Assembly: GCF_024112395.2 (NCBI RefSeq)
Contig: NZ_CP078013.2
Coordinates: 1,550,001-1,614,000, forward strand
Direction: 5' to 3'
Origin: Pseudomonas pergaminensis
Lineage (GTDB): Bacteria; Pseudomonadota; Gammaproteobacteria; Pseudomonadales; Pseudomonadaceae
DNA: 64,000 bases
Below, piece after piece: positions 44,485 to 52,928 of this stretch. Position 1 is the stretch's first letter. The number at the start of each line of letters is the position of its first letter. A program made the position numbers and the translations under genes. The notes under the pieces were generated by a model. It had not been told where the DNA came from and did not search any database. It was given only the letters and a program-made list of their open reading frames with translations.

Positions 44485-45678
44485 ATGACGGCTCCTTTGA
44501 GCGGTATCAAGGTGATCGAGATCGGCACCCTGATTGCCGCGCCGTTCGCCGCCCGGTTGATGGGCGAGTTTGGCGCCGAGGTGATCAAGATCGAGGCCAT
44601 GGGCCAAGGTGACCCGCTTCGCAAATGGCGAAAGCTGCACGAAGGCACGTCGCTGTGGTGGTACCTGCAATCGCGTAACAAAAAGTCCCTGGCGCTGGAT
44701 CTCAAGTCGCCCGAAGGCCTGGACCTGATCAAGCAATTGCTCGGTGACGCCGACGTGCTGATTGAAAACCTGCGCCCCGGCGGCCTGGAGAAACTCGGCC
44801 TCGGCTGGGACGTGCTGCACGCTCTCAACCCCAAGCTGACGTTGGTGCGCATCTCCGGTTACGGCCAGACCGGCCCGTATCGCGACCGCCCTGGCTTTGG
44901 TGCCATCGGCGAGGCCATGGGCGGTATCCGCTACACCACTGGCAACCCCAACTCGCCACCGGCGCGGGTCGGCGTGAGCCTGGGCGATTCCCTGGCGTCG
45001 TTGCACGGTGTGATCGGCGCGCTGATGTCGCTGCTGCGGGTCAAGACGGGGCAGGGCGACGGGCAGATTGTCGATGTGTCGCTGGCCGAGAGCGTGTTCA
45101 ACCTGATGGAAAGCCTGGTGCCGGAATACGACATGCTTGGCCATGTGCGCGAACGCAGCGGCGGTGCCTTGCCGGGCATTGCGCCCTCCAACACCTACCT
45201 GACAGCCGACGGTGCCTACGTGGTGATCGCCGGCAACAGTGACCCGATCTACAAGCGCCTGATGCACACTATTGGTCGCGCCGACCTGGCCGAAGCGCCC
45301 GAGTTTGCCCACAACGATGGGCGCGCCGCCCAAAGCGGTCTGCTCGACGCCGCGATCACCCACTGGACCAGCAGCCTGCCCATCGATCACGTGCTCGGCG
45401 CGCTTGAAGCCGCAGAGGTACCGGCGGGGCGCATCTACTCCGTCGCGGATATCGTCAGTGACCCGCACTACCAGGCGCGTGACATGTTGCTCAATGCCGA
45501 GTTGCCTGGCGGTGTGTCGGTGAAGATGCCCGGCATCGTGCCCAAACTCTCGGACACCCCTGGCGGCGTGAACTGGCAGGGCCCGTCCCTGGGGCAACAC
45601 ACCGACGAAATTCTTGGCAGCCTGGGCCTGGCCGGCGCCGATATCCAACGCCTGAAAACCTCGGGAGTGGTGCAATGA
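44485..45678 (+). CDS. Class III CoA-transferase (CaiB/BaiF family)
   Basis: A 397-residue CoA-transferase. It opens with LSGIKVIEIGTLIAAPFAARLM, and the catalytic Asp168 lies in GVSLGDSLASLHG. These enzymes move CoA from succinyl-CoA or another donor to a carboxylic acid. It overlaps the lyase gene by 4 bases (ATGA). The layout suggests activation of a hydroxyacid before cleavage by the lyase. It is preceded by a LysR-type box. Confidence 0.9.
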   Translation: MTAPLSGIKVIEIGTLIAAPFAARLMGEFGAEVIKIEAMGQGDPLRKWRKLHEGTSLWWYLQSRNKKSLALDLKSPEGLDLIKQLLGDADVLIENLRPGGLEKLGLGWDVLHALNPKLTLVRISGYGQTGPYRDRPGFGAIGEAMGGIRYTTGNPNSPPARVGVSLGDSLASLHGVIGALMSLLRVKTGQGDGQIVDVSLAESVFNLMESLVPEYDMLGHVRERSGGALPGIAPSNTYLTADGAYVVIAGNSDPIYKRLMHTIGRADLAEAPEFAHNDGRAAQSGLLDAAITHWTSSLPIDHVLGALEAAEVPAGRIYSVADIVSDPHYQARDMLLNAELPGGVSVKMPGIVPKLSDTPGGVNWQGPSLGQHTDEILGSLGLAGADIQRLKTSGVVQ

Positions 45679-46616
45679 TCACCGACTATTCAGACCCGCT
45701 GATCGTGCAGGAAGTGTCCCCGCGTGACGGCCTGCAAATCGAGCCGACCTGGGTCGCAACGGCGGACAAGATCGCCTTGATCGACCAGCTTTCCCTGGCC
45801 GGTTTTTCACGGATCGAAGCCGGTTCGTTCGTCTCGCCCAAGGCCATTCCGGCATTGCGCGATGGCGAGCAAGTGTTCCAGGGCATCCAACGCAAGCCGG
45901 GTGTTATCTATGTCGCACTGATCCCCAATCTCAAGGGCGCCCTGCGTGCCATCGAATCCCGTGCCGACGAGCTGAACCTGGTGATGTCCGCCAGCCAGAC
46001 CCACAACCTGGCCAATATGCGCATGCGCTGTGAAGCGTCGTTGGCGGCGTTTGGCGAGATCGTCAGCGTTGCCGCCGACCACCCTGTGAGGCTCAACGGC
46101 AGCATCGCCACCACGTTCGGTTGCCCGTTTGAAGGCAAGATCGATGAAGACCGCGTGCTGCAATTCGTTGACGCTTACCTTGAACTGGGCATCCAGGGCA
46201 TCAGCCTGGCCGACACCACGGGCATGGCCAATCCACGCCAAGTGGAACGCCTGGTCAAGCGCGTGTTGCAGCGCGTATCCGCCAGCGACCTGACCCTGCA
46301 TTTTCACAACACCCGCGGCCTGGGTTTATGCAACGTGCTGGCCGCTTATGAGGCCGGTGCCCGTCGATTTGACGCGGCGCTCGGCGGTTTGGGCGGCTGC
46401 CCGTTCGCACCGGGGGCGTCGGGCAATATCTGCACTGAAGATTTGGTCAACCTGTGCGAAGAGGTCGGGATTCACACCGGCATCGACCTGCCGCACCTGC
46501 TGCACATGTCCCGCCGTCTGCCGGCCCTGTTGGGCCATGAACTGCCTGGCCAGGTGGCCAAGGCCGGGCGCAATGGCGACCTGCATCCGCCGCCGGCCTA
46601 CATCGCCACGCTGTAG
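45675..46616 (+). CDS. Hydroxymethylglutaryl-CoA lyase-like enzyme
   Basis: A 313-residue TIM-barrel lyase of the DRE-TIM/HMG-CoA lyase family. Arg17 and Asp18 in SPRDGL, metal-binding histidines in HFHNTRG (His209, His211) and the loop Cys242 in GGLGGCPFAPGASGN are present. Such enzymes cleave HMG-CoA or related tertiary hydroxyacyl-CoA to acetyl-CoA or pyruvate plus a keto acid. It overlaps the CoA-transferase by 4 bases. It may act on the CoA ester made by that enzyme. Confidence 0.88.
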   Translation: MITDYSDPLIVQEVSPRDGLQIEPTWVATADKIALIDQLSLAGFSRIEAGSFVSPKAIPALRDGEQVFQGIQRKPGVIYVALIPNLKGALRAIESRADELNLVMSASQTHNLANMRMRCEASLAAFGEIVSVAADHPVRLNGSIATTFGCPFEGKIDEDRVLQFVDAYLELGIQGISLADTTGMANPRQVERLVKRVLQRVSASDLTLHFHNTRGLGLCNVLAAYEAGARRFDAALGGLGGCPFAPGASGNICTEDLVNLCEEVGIHTGIDLPHLLHMSRRLPALLGHELPGQVAKAGRNGDLHPPPAYIATL

Positions 46617-46675
46617 CACCGCACCAGACAACAAAAACAATCGGGCGCCTGTGAGCAGCCCGCTGGAGAGAAACC

Positions 46676-48007
46676 ATGAGCACTAATACGTTGGAGGCCG
46701 GCGCGCGCCCGGCTGCTGAAATCGATGCCGAAAAAGCCCTGGTCAGCAAGGTCGCCTGGCGCCTGATGCCACTGATCATGGTGTGCTACCTGTTCGCGTT
46801 TTTTGACCGTATCAACATCAGCTTTGCCAAGTTCCAGTTGCAAGCGGACCTAAGCCTGAGCGACACCGCCTATGGCCTGGGCGCCGGGTTGTTCGTGGTG
46901 GGATACGTGATCTTCGAAGTGCCAAGCAACATGATGCTGTACAAGGTCGGCGCGCGGCGCTGGATTGCGCGGATCATGATGTCGTGGGGGCTGGCGACGG
47001 CAGCCATGGTGTTTGTCACGGCAGAATGGCAGTTCTATGTGCTGCGCTTCCTGATCGGCGCAATGGAGGCAGGTTTTGCGCCCGGCGTGCTGTATTACCT
47101 GACGTTGTGGTTCCCGCAGCACTTCCGTGGGCGCATCACGTCGATGCTGTTCCTGGCGTCGGCCTTTGCCGGCCTGGTGGGCGCACCGTTCTCCGGCTTG
47201 GTGCTGGAGCACCTCGACGGCGTGTTGCAGATGCGCGGCTGGCATTGGCTGTTCCTGCTCGGCGGCTTGCCGTGCATCGGCCTGGGCTTCCTGGTGCTGA
47301 CGCTGCTCAAGGACCGCATCGAAGATGCCCATTGGCTGACACCCGCGGAGAAAACCTTGCTGGCCAGTCGCATCGCCAAGCATGAGCCGAACCAGCACGG
47401 GGGCTCGCTGCTGTCAGCAATCCGCATTCCTGGGTTCCTGATGCTCGGCTTCATCTACTTCCTGATCCAGGTGGCGTCCTACGGCCTCAACTTCTGGGCG
47501 CCGCAATTGATCCGCAGCGCCGGTACCCAGAGCCCGGTGATGATCGGCCTGCTCACGGCGATTCCTTATGTGTGCGGCGCGATCAGCATGGTGGTGATCG
47601 GGCGGCTGTCGGATGCCACCGGCGAGCGGCGCAAGTTTGTCTGCGGCCTAGTGGTGCTGGGGGCAGTGGGCTTCTTCAGTGCCGGCATTTTCGCCGACCA
47701 CACGACCTTTCTGATTATTGCCCTGGGCATGCTGGGCGCGGGCATCATCGCCTCGATCCCGACCTTCTGGACCCTGCCACCCAAGTTGCTGGCCGGCGCC
47801 GGGGCAGGCGCCGCGGGCGGTATTGCGGTGATCAATACCCTCGGGCAGTTCGGTGGCATTGTCAGCCCGGTGATGGTGGGACGCATCAAGGACCTCACCG
47901 GCAGCACCACCCCGGCGCTGTATGTGATCGGCGTGTGCGCGCTGTTGGCGGCGGCGCTGCTGCTGTGGGGCCTGCCGCAAAAACTGCGTACGCTCGATAA
48001 AGGCTGA
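46676..48007 (+). CDS. MFS transporter, anion:cation symporter family
   Basis: A 443-residue carrier with twelve segments of the ACS-type MFS family (PLIMVCYLFAFFDRINISFA near the start). Such proteins import organic anions such as tartrate, phthalate or glucarate. It follows the lyase gene after about 60 bases and likely imports the operon substrate. Its stop TGA is directly abutted by the stop of the convergent DMT gene, with no base between. Confidence 0.86.
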   Translation: MSTNTLEAGARPAAEIDAEKALVSKVAWRLMPLIMVCYLFAFFDRINISFAKFQLQADLSLSDTAYGLGAGLFVVGYVIFEVPSNMMLYKVGARRWIARIMMSWGLATAAMVFVTAEWQFYVLRFLIGAMEAGFAPGVLYYLTLWFPQHFRGRITSMLFLASAFAGLVGAPFSGLVLEHLDGVLQMRGWHWLFLLGGLPCIGLGFLVLTLLKDRIEDAHWLTPAEKTLLASRIAKHEPNQHGGSLLSAIRIPGFLMLGFIYFLIQVASYGLNFWAPQLIRSAGTQSPVMIGLLTAIPYVCGAISMVVIGRLSDATGERRKFVCGLVVLGAVGFFSAGIFADHTTFLIIALGMLGAGIIASIPTFWTLPPKLLAGAGAGAAGGIAVINTLGQFGGIVSPVMVGRIKDLTGSTTPALYVIGVCALLAAALLLWGLPQKLRTLDKG

Positions 48008-48496
48008 TCAGCCAGCGGCGGCCAACGCTCGGGCCGGTGTGGCGCTGAACTGAATCAATGCCACCCCGCCCATCAACAACAACGCCCCCAGTACACGGGG
48101 CGTTGTCAGTTGGCGCTCCACCAGACCGAACAGGCCGAAGTGATCCAGCACCAACGAGGCCAGAATCTGCCCGGCCATGGCCAGCGCGATAAACCCCGAC
48201 GCGCCCAGTTTGGGGAGCAGCATCAACGCCAGGGAAATAAAGCACACGCCAAACGCGCCGCCGGCCCACATCCACAACGGCGCCTGACTGATAAACGCCA
48301 GGCTTGGCAATGGCAAGCGCATGGCCAGAATCACTGGCAGCAACACGATGATGCTCACCAGCAGTGACGCCAGGGTGGCCCACAACGGATGACCGAGCCC
48401 GCGCCCGAGGTTGGCGTTGATCGCACTTTGAAACGGCACCACCGCCCCGGCGACGACCGCCAGCGCCAACAGGCCCACCCAATGCAATGTCGTCAT
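48008..48496 (-). CDS. DMT-family inner-membrane transporter (YdcZ/DUF606 type)
   Basis: A 162-residue protein with five hydrophobic segments and a single EamA-like unit, the short YdcZ/DUF606 form that may work as a dimer. The ATG at 48496 is chosen because GGGAG lies 7 bases before it; a GTG two codons upstream is possible. It is divergent from a LysR gene and convergent with the MFS gene, the two stops abutting. Confidence 0.78.
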   Translation of the reverse strand: MTTLHWVGLLALAVVAGAVVPFQSAINANLGRGLGHPLWATLASLLVSIIVLLPVILAMRLPLPSLAFISQAPLWMWAGGAFGVCFISLALMLLPKLGASGFIALAMAGQILASLVLDHFGLFGLVERQLTTPRVLGALLLMGGVALIQFSATPARALAAAG

Positions 48497-48564
48497 GTCC
48501 ACTCTCCCAGAGGTTTTGCTGGACTCTAGGCTATTCGTCGCGCAAATTTAAATTCCAAGTTCTT

Positions 48565-49491
48565 ATGCCGAGCATGCAGCTGATGAATGATCTGCGCCGC
48601 ATCGACCTCAACCTGCTGGTGATCCTCGACGCCTTGCTCACCGAGCAACACGTCACCCGTGCCGCCGAGCGCTTGCACCTGAGCCAGCCGGCGGTCAGCC
48701 ATGCGCTGGCGCGTTTGCGTGACCTGCTGGGTGACCCGCTGCTGGTGCGCCAGGGCGGTAGCCTGGTGCCGACGGTTCGCGCGCTGGAGTTGGCCGCGCC
48801 ACTGGCTGAGGCCCTGGCGCAGGTGCAGGCCCTGTTGGCGCCAAATCGCTTTGACCCGGCGTCGGCCAAACGCAGGTTTCGTGTGGCGATGTCTGACTAC
48901 AGTGCGGCGATTTTCCTACCCGACCTGGTGCGGATGCTGCGCGGTGAAGCGCCAGGTATCGATCTGCAAATTATCCAGGCCAGCCGTGAAGGCATGGTGG
49001 AAGGTGTGCTCAATGGCGACCTTGACCTGGCGGCGGGGGTCTTCCCCGACATGCCCGCAGAACTGCGTACTACGCCGTTGTTCGACGAGCACTACATCTG
49101 CCTGGTGGACCGCAACAGCCTGTCGCCAAGCGGCACATTGGATCTGTCCACCTACCTGTCACGGCCCCATGTCTTGTTGGAAATGCGTGGCAGCGGCACA
49201 CCGGAAATCGAGCGGGCACTGACGGCGATTCGTGAACGTCGACACGTAGCAATCAGCCTGCCGCACTGGGGCGTAGCGCCGCAGTTGATCCAAGGCACCG
49301 ACCTGATCCTCACCGTCTCGACGCGTGGCTTGCTGAATATTGATCACCAGCACTTGCTGGCCGTACCGCCGCCCTTTCATATTCCATCGTTTGCGTTTGA
49401 ATTGGCGTGGCACGCACGCCGGGGAGGGGATTCGGGGTTGCAGTGGTTAATTGGGCAGGTGCAGGGTGTATTGTCCAAAGGCCACCGCTGA
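48565..49491 (+). CDS. LysR-family regulator
   Basis: A 308-residue LysR regulator with N-terminal winged helix-turn-helix (LNLLVILDALLTEQHVTRAA, followed by LHLSQPAVSHALARL) and an effector domain. It resembles NodD-type and LinR-type regulators. It is divergent from the YdcZ-like gene across 68 bases that hold an AATTTAAATT palindrome (48545-48554), so it probably controls that gene. The exact start is uncertain: ATG at 48565, 48574 or 48583 are possible. Confidence 0.82.
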   Translation: MPSMQLMNDLRRIDLNLLVILDALLTEQHVTRAAERLHLSQPAVSHALARLRDLLGDPLLVRQGGSLVPTVRALELAAPLAEALAQVQALLAPNRFDPASAKRRFRVAMSDYSAAIFLPDLVRMLRGEAPGIDLQIIQASREGMVEGVLNGDLDLAAGVFPDMPAELRTTPLFDEHYICLVDRNSLSPSGTLDLSTYLSRPHVLLEMRGSGTPEIERALTAIRERRHVAISLPHWGVAPQLIQGTDLILTVSTRGLLNIDHQHLLAVPPPFHIPSFAFELAWHARRGGDSGLQWLIGQVQGVLSKGHR

Positions 49492-49506
49492 CAGGAAAAC
49501 AACACC

Positions 49507-49917
49507 ATGCTTTCTGGCTTCAACCACCTCACCCTCGCTGTCACCGATTTGGATCGCAGCGTCCGCTTCTATCATCAACTGTTGCAACTTCAACTTGACG
49601 CCACCTGGGACGCCGGCGCCTACCTCTCGCTACCGAGCCTGTGGTTATGTTTGTCGCTCGATCCATTGCGCACTGCGCAGCCGGCGGCCGACTACACCCA
49701 TTACGCGTTCACAGTGGCTGCAGATGATTTCAGTGCACTGGTGGCACGCCTGCGTGCGGGCGATGTGCAGGAGTGGCGCGACAACCGCAGTGAAGGTGCC
49801 TCGTTCTATTTTCTCGACCCGGACGGCCACAAGCTCGAAGCCCATGTCGGCGACCTGGCCTCGCGGTTGCAAGCGTGTCGCGCCAAGCCCTATGCCGGAA
49901 TGAAGTTTTACCCGTAG
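49507..49917 (+). CDS. fosA: Fosfomycin glutathione transferase FosA
   Basis: A 136-residue vicinal-oxygen-chelate enzyme. Mn(II) ligands are His7 in NHLTLAV, His65 in DYTHYAF and Glu111 in HKLEAHVGD. FosA opens the fosfomycin epoxide with glutathione; the family is intrinsic in many pseudomonads. It lies 15 bases after a LysR gene but need not be regulated by it. Length matches the chromosomal FosA of Pseudomonas. Confidence 0.92.
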   Translation: MLSGFNHLTLAVTDLDRSVRFYHQLLQLQLDATWDAGAYLSLPSLWLCLSLDPLRTAQPAADYTHYAFTVAADDFSALVARLRAGDVQEWRDNRSEGASFYFLDPDGHKLEAHVGDLASRLQACRAKPYAGMKFYP

Positions 49918-49971
49918 CACGGGAACGTGCAGAATCCCTTCACTGTTCAACCCTCTGTCTGAGTCACGCCC

Positions 49972-50613
49972 ATGACCCCATCCTTGCTGCTCGCCGTGCT
50001 TGCTTCAGGTTTTATCTACGGTATTACGCCGGGGCCGGGGGTGTTGGCCGTGTTCGGCATCGGCGCCGCCCGTGGCCGGCGTGCCGGCGCAGGGTTCCTG
50101 TGCGGGCACCTGCTGGGAGACGTGGTGTGGTGCTCGACAGCGCTGATCGCCATCGTTGGCGCGCGGGAAGTGGGCAGCAGTGCGTTTGATGTGCTTGGTG
50201 TGCTCAGTGGCCTGTATTTGTTCTGGCTTGGCTGGCGCGCGATCCGAACCCAGCGCCGCAGCAGCGATGCGCCTCAAGGGGCTGCACGGCATCCGTTCTG
50301 GCATGGCATCGTGTTTGGCCTGACCAACCCCAAGGCGTACCCGGTGGCGGTGGCGACATTCACGGCGTTGCTGTCCAGCCGTGCCGAGTTGCTGACTTGG
50401 TCGATGCTACCGTCGCTGATCTTCCTGAGCTTTGTCGGCGGGCTGCTGGCCTACGCGATCCTGATCGGTGTGGTCGGTGCCCAACGGGTGCGCACGGTGT
50501 ATCAACGCCATGAAATCCTGATCACCAGACTCTGCGGGGTGATGTTTATCGGTTTCGCCATCAACGCTCTAGCGCATGCATTGCCAGGCCTGTTTGGCAG
50601 CAAACCCGCCTGA
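49972..50613 (+). CDS. LysE-family amino acid exporter
   Basis: A 213-residue inner-membrane protein with five or six segments. Its early loop motif GITPGPGVLAVFGIG is typical of the LysE/RhtB family. These proteins export amino acids or analogues; the substrate is unknown. It lies 54 bases after fosA and may share its transcript. Confidence 0.85.
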   Translation: MTPSLLLAVLASGFIYGITPGPGVLAVFGIGAARGRRAGAGFLCGHLLGDVVWCSTALIAIVGAREVGSSAFDVLGVLSGLYLFWLGWRAIRTQRRSSDAPQGAARHPFWHGIVFGLTNPKAYPVAVATFTALLSSRAELLTWSMLPSLIFLSFVGGLLAYAILIGVVGAQRVRTVYQRHEILITRLCGVMFIGFAINALAHALPGLFGSKPA

Positions 50614-50661
50614 TTTGATGATGACCGTTCGTCGCACTGGCGAGTTTTTTCTAAACCTTTG

Positions 50662-50689
50662 CCGCCCTGAAAATTCGAATTGAGGGCGG
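50662..50689. other. Hairpin in the leader of the DUF4142 gene
   Basis: Arms CCGCCCT and AGGGCGG enclose a perfect AATTCGAATT palindrome. It lies 43 bases before the ATG and has no T run. Confidence 0.55.
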
Positions 50690-50732
50690 GGTGTGTTCCC
50701 CCGCACCTATTTTTACCCTGGAGGAACCCATC

Positions 50733-51260
50733 ATGAGCCGCATGGCTATCCGGTTACGCACCGCCAGTTTCGCGATGCTGCTGGGCCTCGGCGCCAGCAA
50801 TGCTTTCGCCCAGTCGCCTGCTGAATTCATCGAGCAGGCTTCGGCCAAAGGCATGGCCGATATCGAAACCAGTCGCATGGCCCACGCCAAGACCTCGTCC
50901 CAGGAAATCAAGGACTACACCATCGAGGTGATCAACGAGCGCACCCTGGCCAACCAGCACCTGGCGGCCATCGCCAAGAAGCTCGACCTGCCTGTCGCGC
51001 CGCGCGAGAAGATCGTCGACAAAGCCGAAACCCTGATGCCCGAACTCAAGGACGGCGACTCCTTTGATGCGGCCTACACGGCGCAACAGGTCAAGGAAAA
51101 CGAGGACGCCATCGCCCTGTTCAAAAAGGAAGGTGCAGCGTCGGATGTGCCAGAAATAAAAGCCCTGGTGGATGAGACGCTGCCCAAGTTGGAAGAGCGT
51201 CTGCAGAAAGCCCGTGCATTGGCATCGACCTACGGCAAGGGTCATCAAGGCGACGGTTGA
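50733..51260 (+). CDS. DUF4142 periplasmic protein
   Basis: A 175-residue exported protein with a signal peptide (ending NAFAQS) and the DUF4142 domain, a helical bundle of unknown function often found as a stress-linked secreted protein. A GGAGG site precedes the ATG at 50733. A strong terminator follows. Confidence 0.85.
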   Translation: MSRMAIRLRTASFAMLLGLGASNAFAQSPAEFIEQASAKGMADIETSRMAHAKTSSQEIKDYTIEVINERTLANQHLAAIAKKLDLPVAPREKIVDKAETLMPELKDGDSFDAAYTAQQVKENEDAIALFKKEGAASDVPEIKALVDETLPKLEERLQKARALASTYGKGHQGDG

Positions 51261-51277
51261 GCCTGTCACCTGAACTG

Positions 51278-51316
51278 AAAAACGGCGGTTGGTGCTTCTC
51301 CAACCGCCGTTTTTTC
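51278..51316. terminator. Bidirectional terminator
   Basis: A hairpin AACGGCGGTTGG/CCAACCGCCGTT with A and T runs on the two sides ends the DUF4142 gene and the convergent iron permease gene. Confidence 0.9.
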
Positions 51317-51740
51317 ATGCCTGGTTCAAATCGGTCTTGATCTGCGCAGCATCGTCGGCGTGCTCGCCGCAACTGCTGTTGAGGCTGACGCTCCCCGTCG
51401 CACCGATGCTGCAGTATTCCTTGCGCAGTTTCTCGAGTTCTTTACGGTCGAGCCCGTCCAGGCTCAGCACGGCATTCTGTGCATCCTTGGACACGCGCAG
51501 CAGCTCATCAATCTTGATATGCAGGATGTCGTTGTCGCGGTTCTGCGTGTTCTGGATCAGGAACACCATCAGGAACGTGATGATGGTGGTCGAGGTATTG
51601 ATGATCAGCTGCCAGGTGTCGTTGTAGTGGAAATACGGCCCGCTCAGGCTCCACGCCAGGATCAACGCCACCGCCGCGTAGAACGTGCGTGGGCTGCCCG
51701 CCCAACGGGACAGGGATTGGGAGACTGCGGAGAATTTCAT
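51315..51740 (-). CDS. Low-affinity iron permease-family protein
   Basis: A 141-residue protein with two hydrophobic segments and the family core TWQLIINTSTTIITFLMVFLI, then a helical C-terminal region. The family was named from a yeast iron permease; in bacteria it is often a stress-related small membrane protein, so iron transport here is uncertain. Its end overlaps the shared terminator. Confidence 0.82.
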   Translation of the reverse strand: MKFSAVSQSLSRWAGSPRTFYAAVALILAWSLSGPYFHYNDTWQLIINTSTTIITFLMVFLIQNTQNRDNDILHIKIDELLRVSKDAQNAVLSLDGLDRKELEKLRKEYCSIGATGSVSLNSSCGEHADDAAQIKTDLNQA

Positions 51741-51853
51741 GACCGTTTTTCCTTTGGAAGAGGTGATGAATTAATGGACCGCAGGGAATCTTTGAAATTT
51801 CTTTTTACATTTGGCTGGGTGAACAAAGTTGTACGTTTTTGTCGTCGGCTACC

Positions 51854-52354
51854 TCAGAAGGCCAACTCCGCTTGGCCCGTGCCCTCCAGCGCGAGCAAAT
51901 ACTGCTTGGCTTCCAGCCCCCCGGCAAACCCGGTCAACCCGCCCGACGCGCCGATTACCCGGTGGCACGGTGCAATGATCGATATCGGGTTACGCCCATT
52001 GGCGGCGCCCACCGCGCGCACGGCTTTCGGGTTGCCGATCTGCTGTGCGATCTGGCTGTAACTGCGGGTCTCGCCGAAAGGAATCGTCAGCAGTGCCTGC
52101 CAGACCCGCTTCTGGAAGTCGGTGCCGGAAAAGTCCAACTCCAGCTCGAACTGGTTGCGCGTACCGGCGAAGTATTCCTGCAACTGGCGTTCGGTTTCCA
52201 GCAGCACCGGGCTGTCATTGGCCTCGCGCAATTCACCCAAACGCACACGGTTGGCGCGCTCGGTTTCCCACAGGATGGCGCCGAGTTTGCCGTTGCGCGC
52301 CACCAGGGTCAGTTGGCCGACGGGGGAGGGCATGAGTTTGTATTCGTAGGGCAT
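51854..52354 (-). CDS. ogt: Methylated-DNA-protein-cysteine methyltransferase (Ogt)
   Basis: A 166-residue suicide DNA repair protein. Active-site PCHRV places the acceptor Cys130; the Arg-finger region SYSQIAQQIGNPKAVRAVG precedes it. It removes O6-alkylguanine and O4-alkylthymine lesions. Length and lack of an N-terminal Ada-like domain fit Ogt. Confidence 0.93.
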   Translation of the reverse strand: MPYEYKLMPSPVGQLTLVARNGKLGAILWETERANRVRLGELREANDSPVLLETERQLQEYFAGTRNQFELELDFSGTDFQKRVWQALLTIPFGETRSYSQIAQQIGNPKAVRAVGAANGRNPISIIAPCHRVIGASGGLTGFAGGLEAKQYLLALEGTGQAELAF

Positions 52355-52441
52355 GGGCCTGATCCTTGACGCTGTATGGCGTCACTGTCCGTGTTGTAAA
52401 CCGTGGGGGAACCCTGTTTCTTGCGATGGAGTTCCACGCGG

Positions 52442-52768
52442 CTAAAAACGCCAGTGAATCCAATTGCCCGACCCATAGACCCAGGAGACCTGGAAGATAA
52501 ACCAGACTATCGAGGGCGTCGACAATGCGACCAGTGAGCCAAGGTTGAGTAGAGCGATGATGGTCGCGCCGATTGTCAGACCTCGACTGGCATGCTGCCT
52601 TGCGTACCACGCGCCATAGATGGACCCGGCAACGGTCGCTATTGATACAAGGCGTCCGAGACCTATGGGGGGCAAGGGTATCAGTGGGGCCAGCAGTGGA
52701 ATGATCAGCACCAGCCCCACGACTTTTCTAAAGACCGGCCTCGACGTTTTTTGTCCGCGCGGGAGCAT
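52442..52768 (-). CDS. Small hypothetical membrane protein
   Basis: A 108-residue protein with three hydrophobic segments and no recognised domain. Codon usage looks normal, and the C-terminus ends in WVYGSGNWIHWRF. No close operon partner. Confidence 0.55.
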   Translation of the reverse strand: MLPRGQKTSRPVFRKVVGLVLIIPLLAPLIPLPPIGLGRLVSIATVAGSIYGAWYARQHASRGLTIGATIIALLNLGSLVALSTPSIVWFIFQVSWVYGSGNWIHWRF

Positions 52769-52847
52769 TCTGGGTTGTCCTGTTTTTGGGGAAGGCGTAT
52801 CCCATAGTGATAGGCGAATATTCTTGTTCCTGTAGGGATAGGCTTAA

Positions 52848-52928
52848 TCAATGTTCCTGCTGAAGCACTTTCAGCGCTGCCGACGCCAGGAACCCCAAAC
52901 GGCTTTTTTCTTCCGGGTGGTGCAGTAC
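52848..52928 (-). pseudogene. Possible severed C-terminal tail of the LysR gene
   Basis: Directly after the LysR stop TAG (52929-52931) the same frame stays open for 26 codons to TGA at 52848-52850. The tail reads LGFLASAALKVLQQ near its end, a helical coding-like stretch. A TGG to TAG change could have made the stop, or the TAG may be the native end. Confidence 0.35.
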
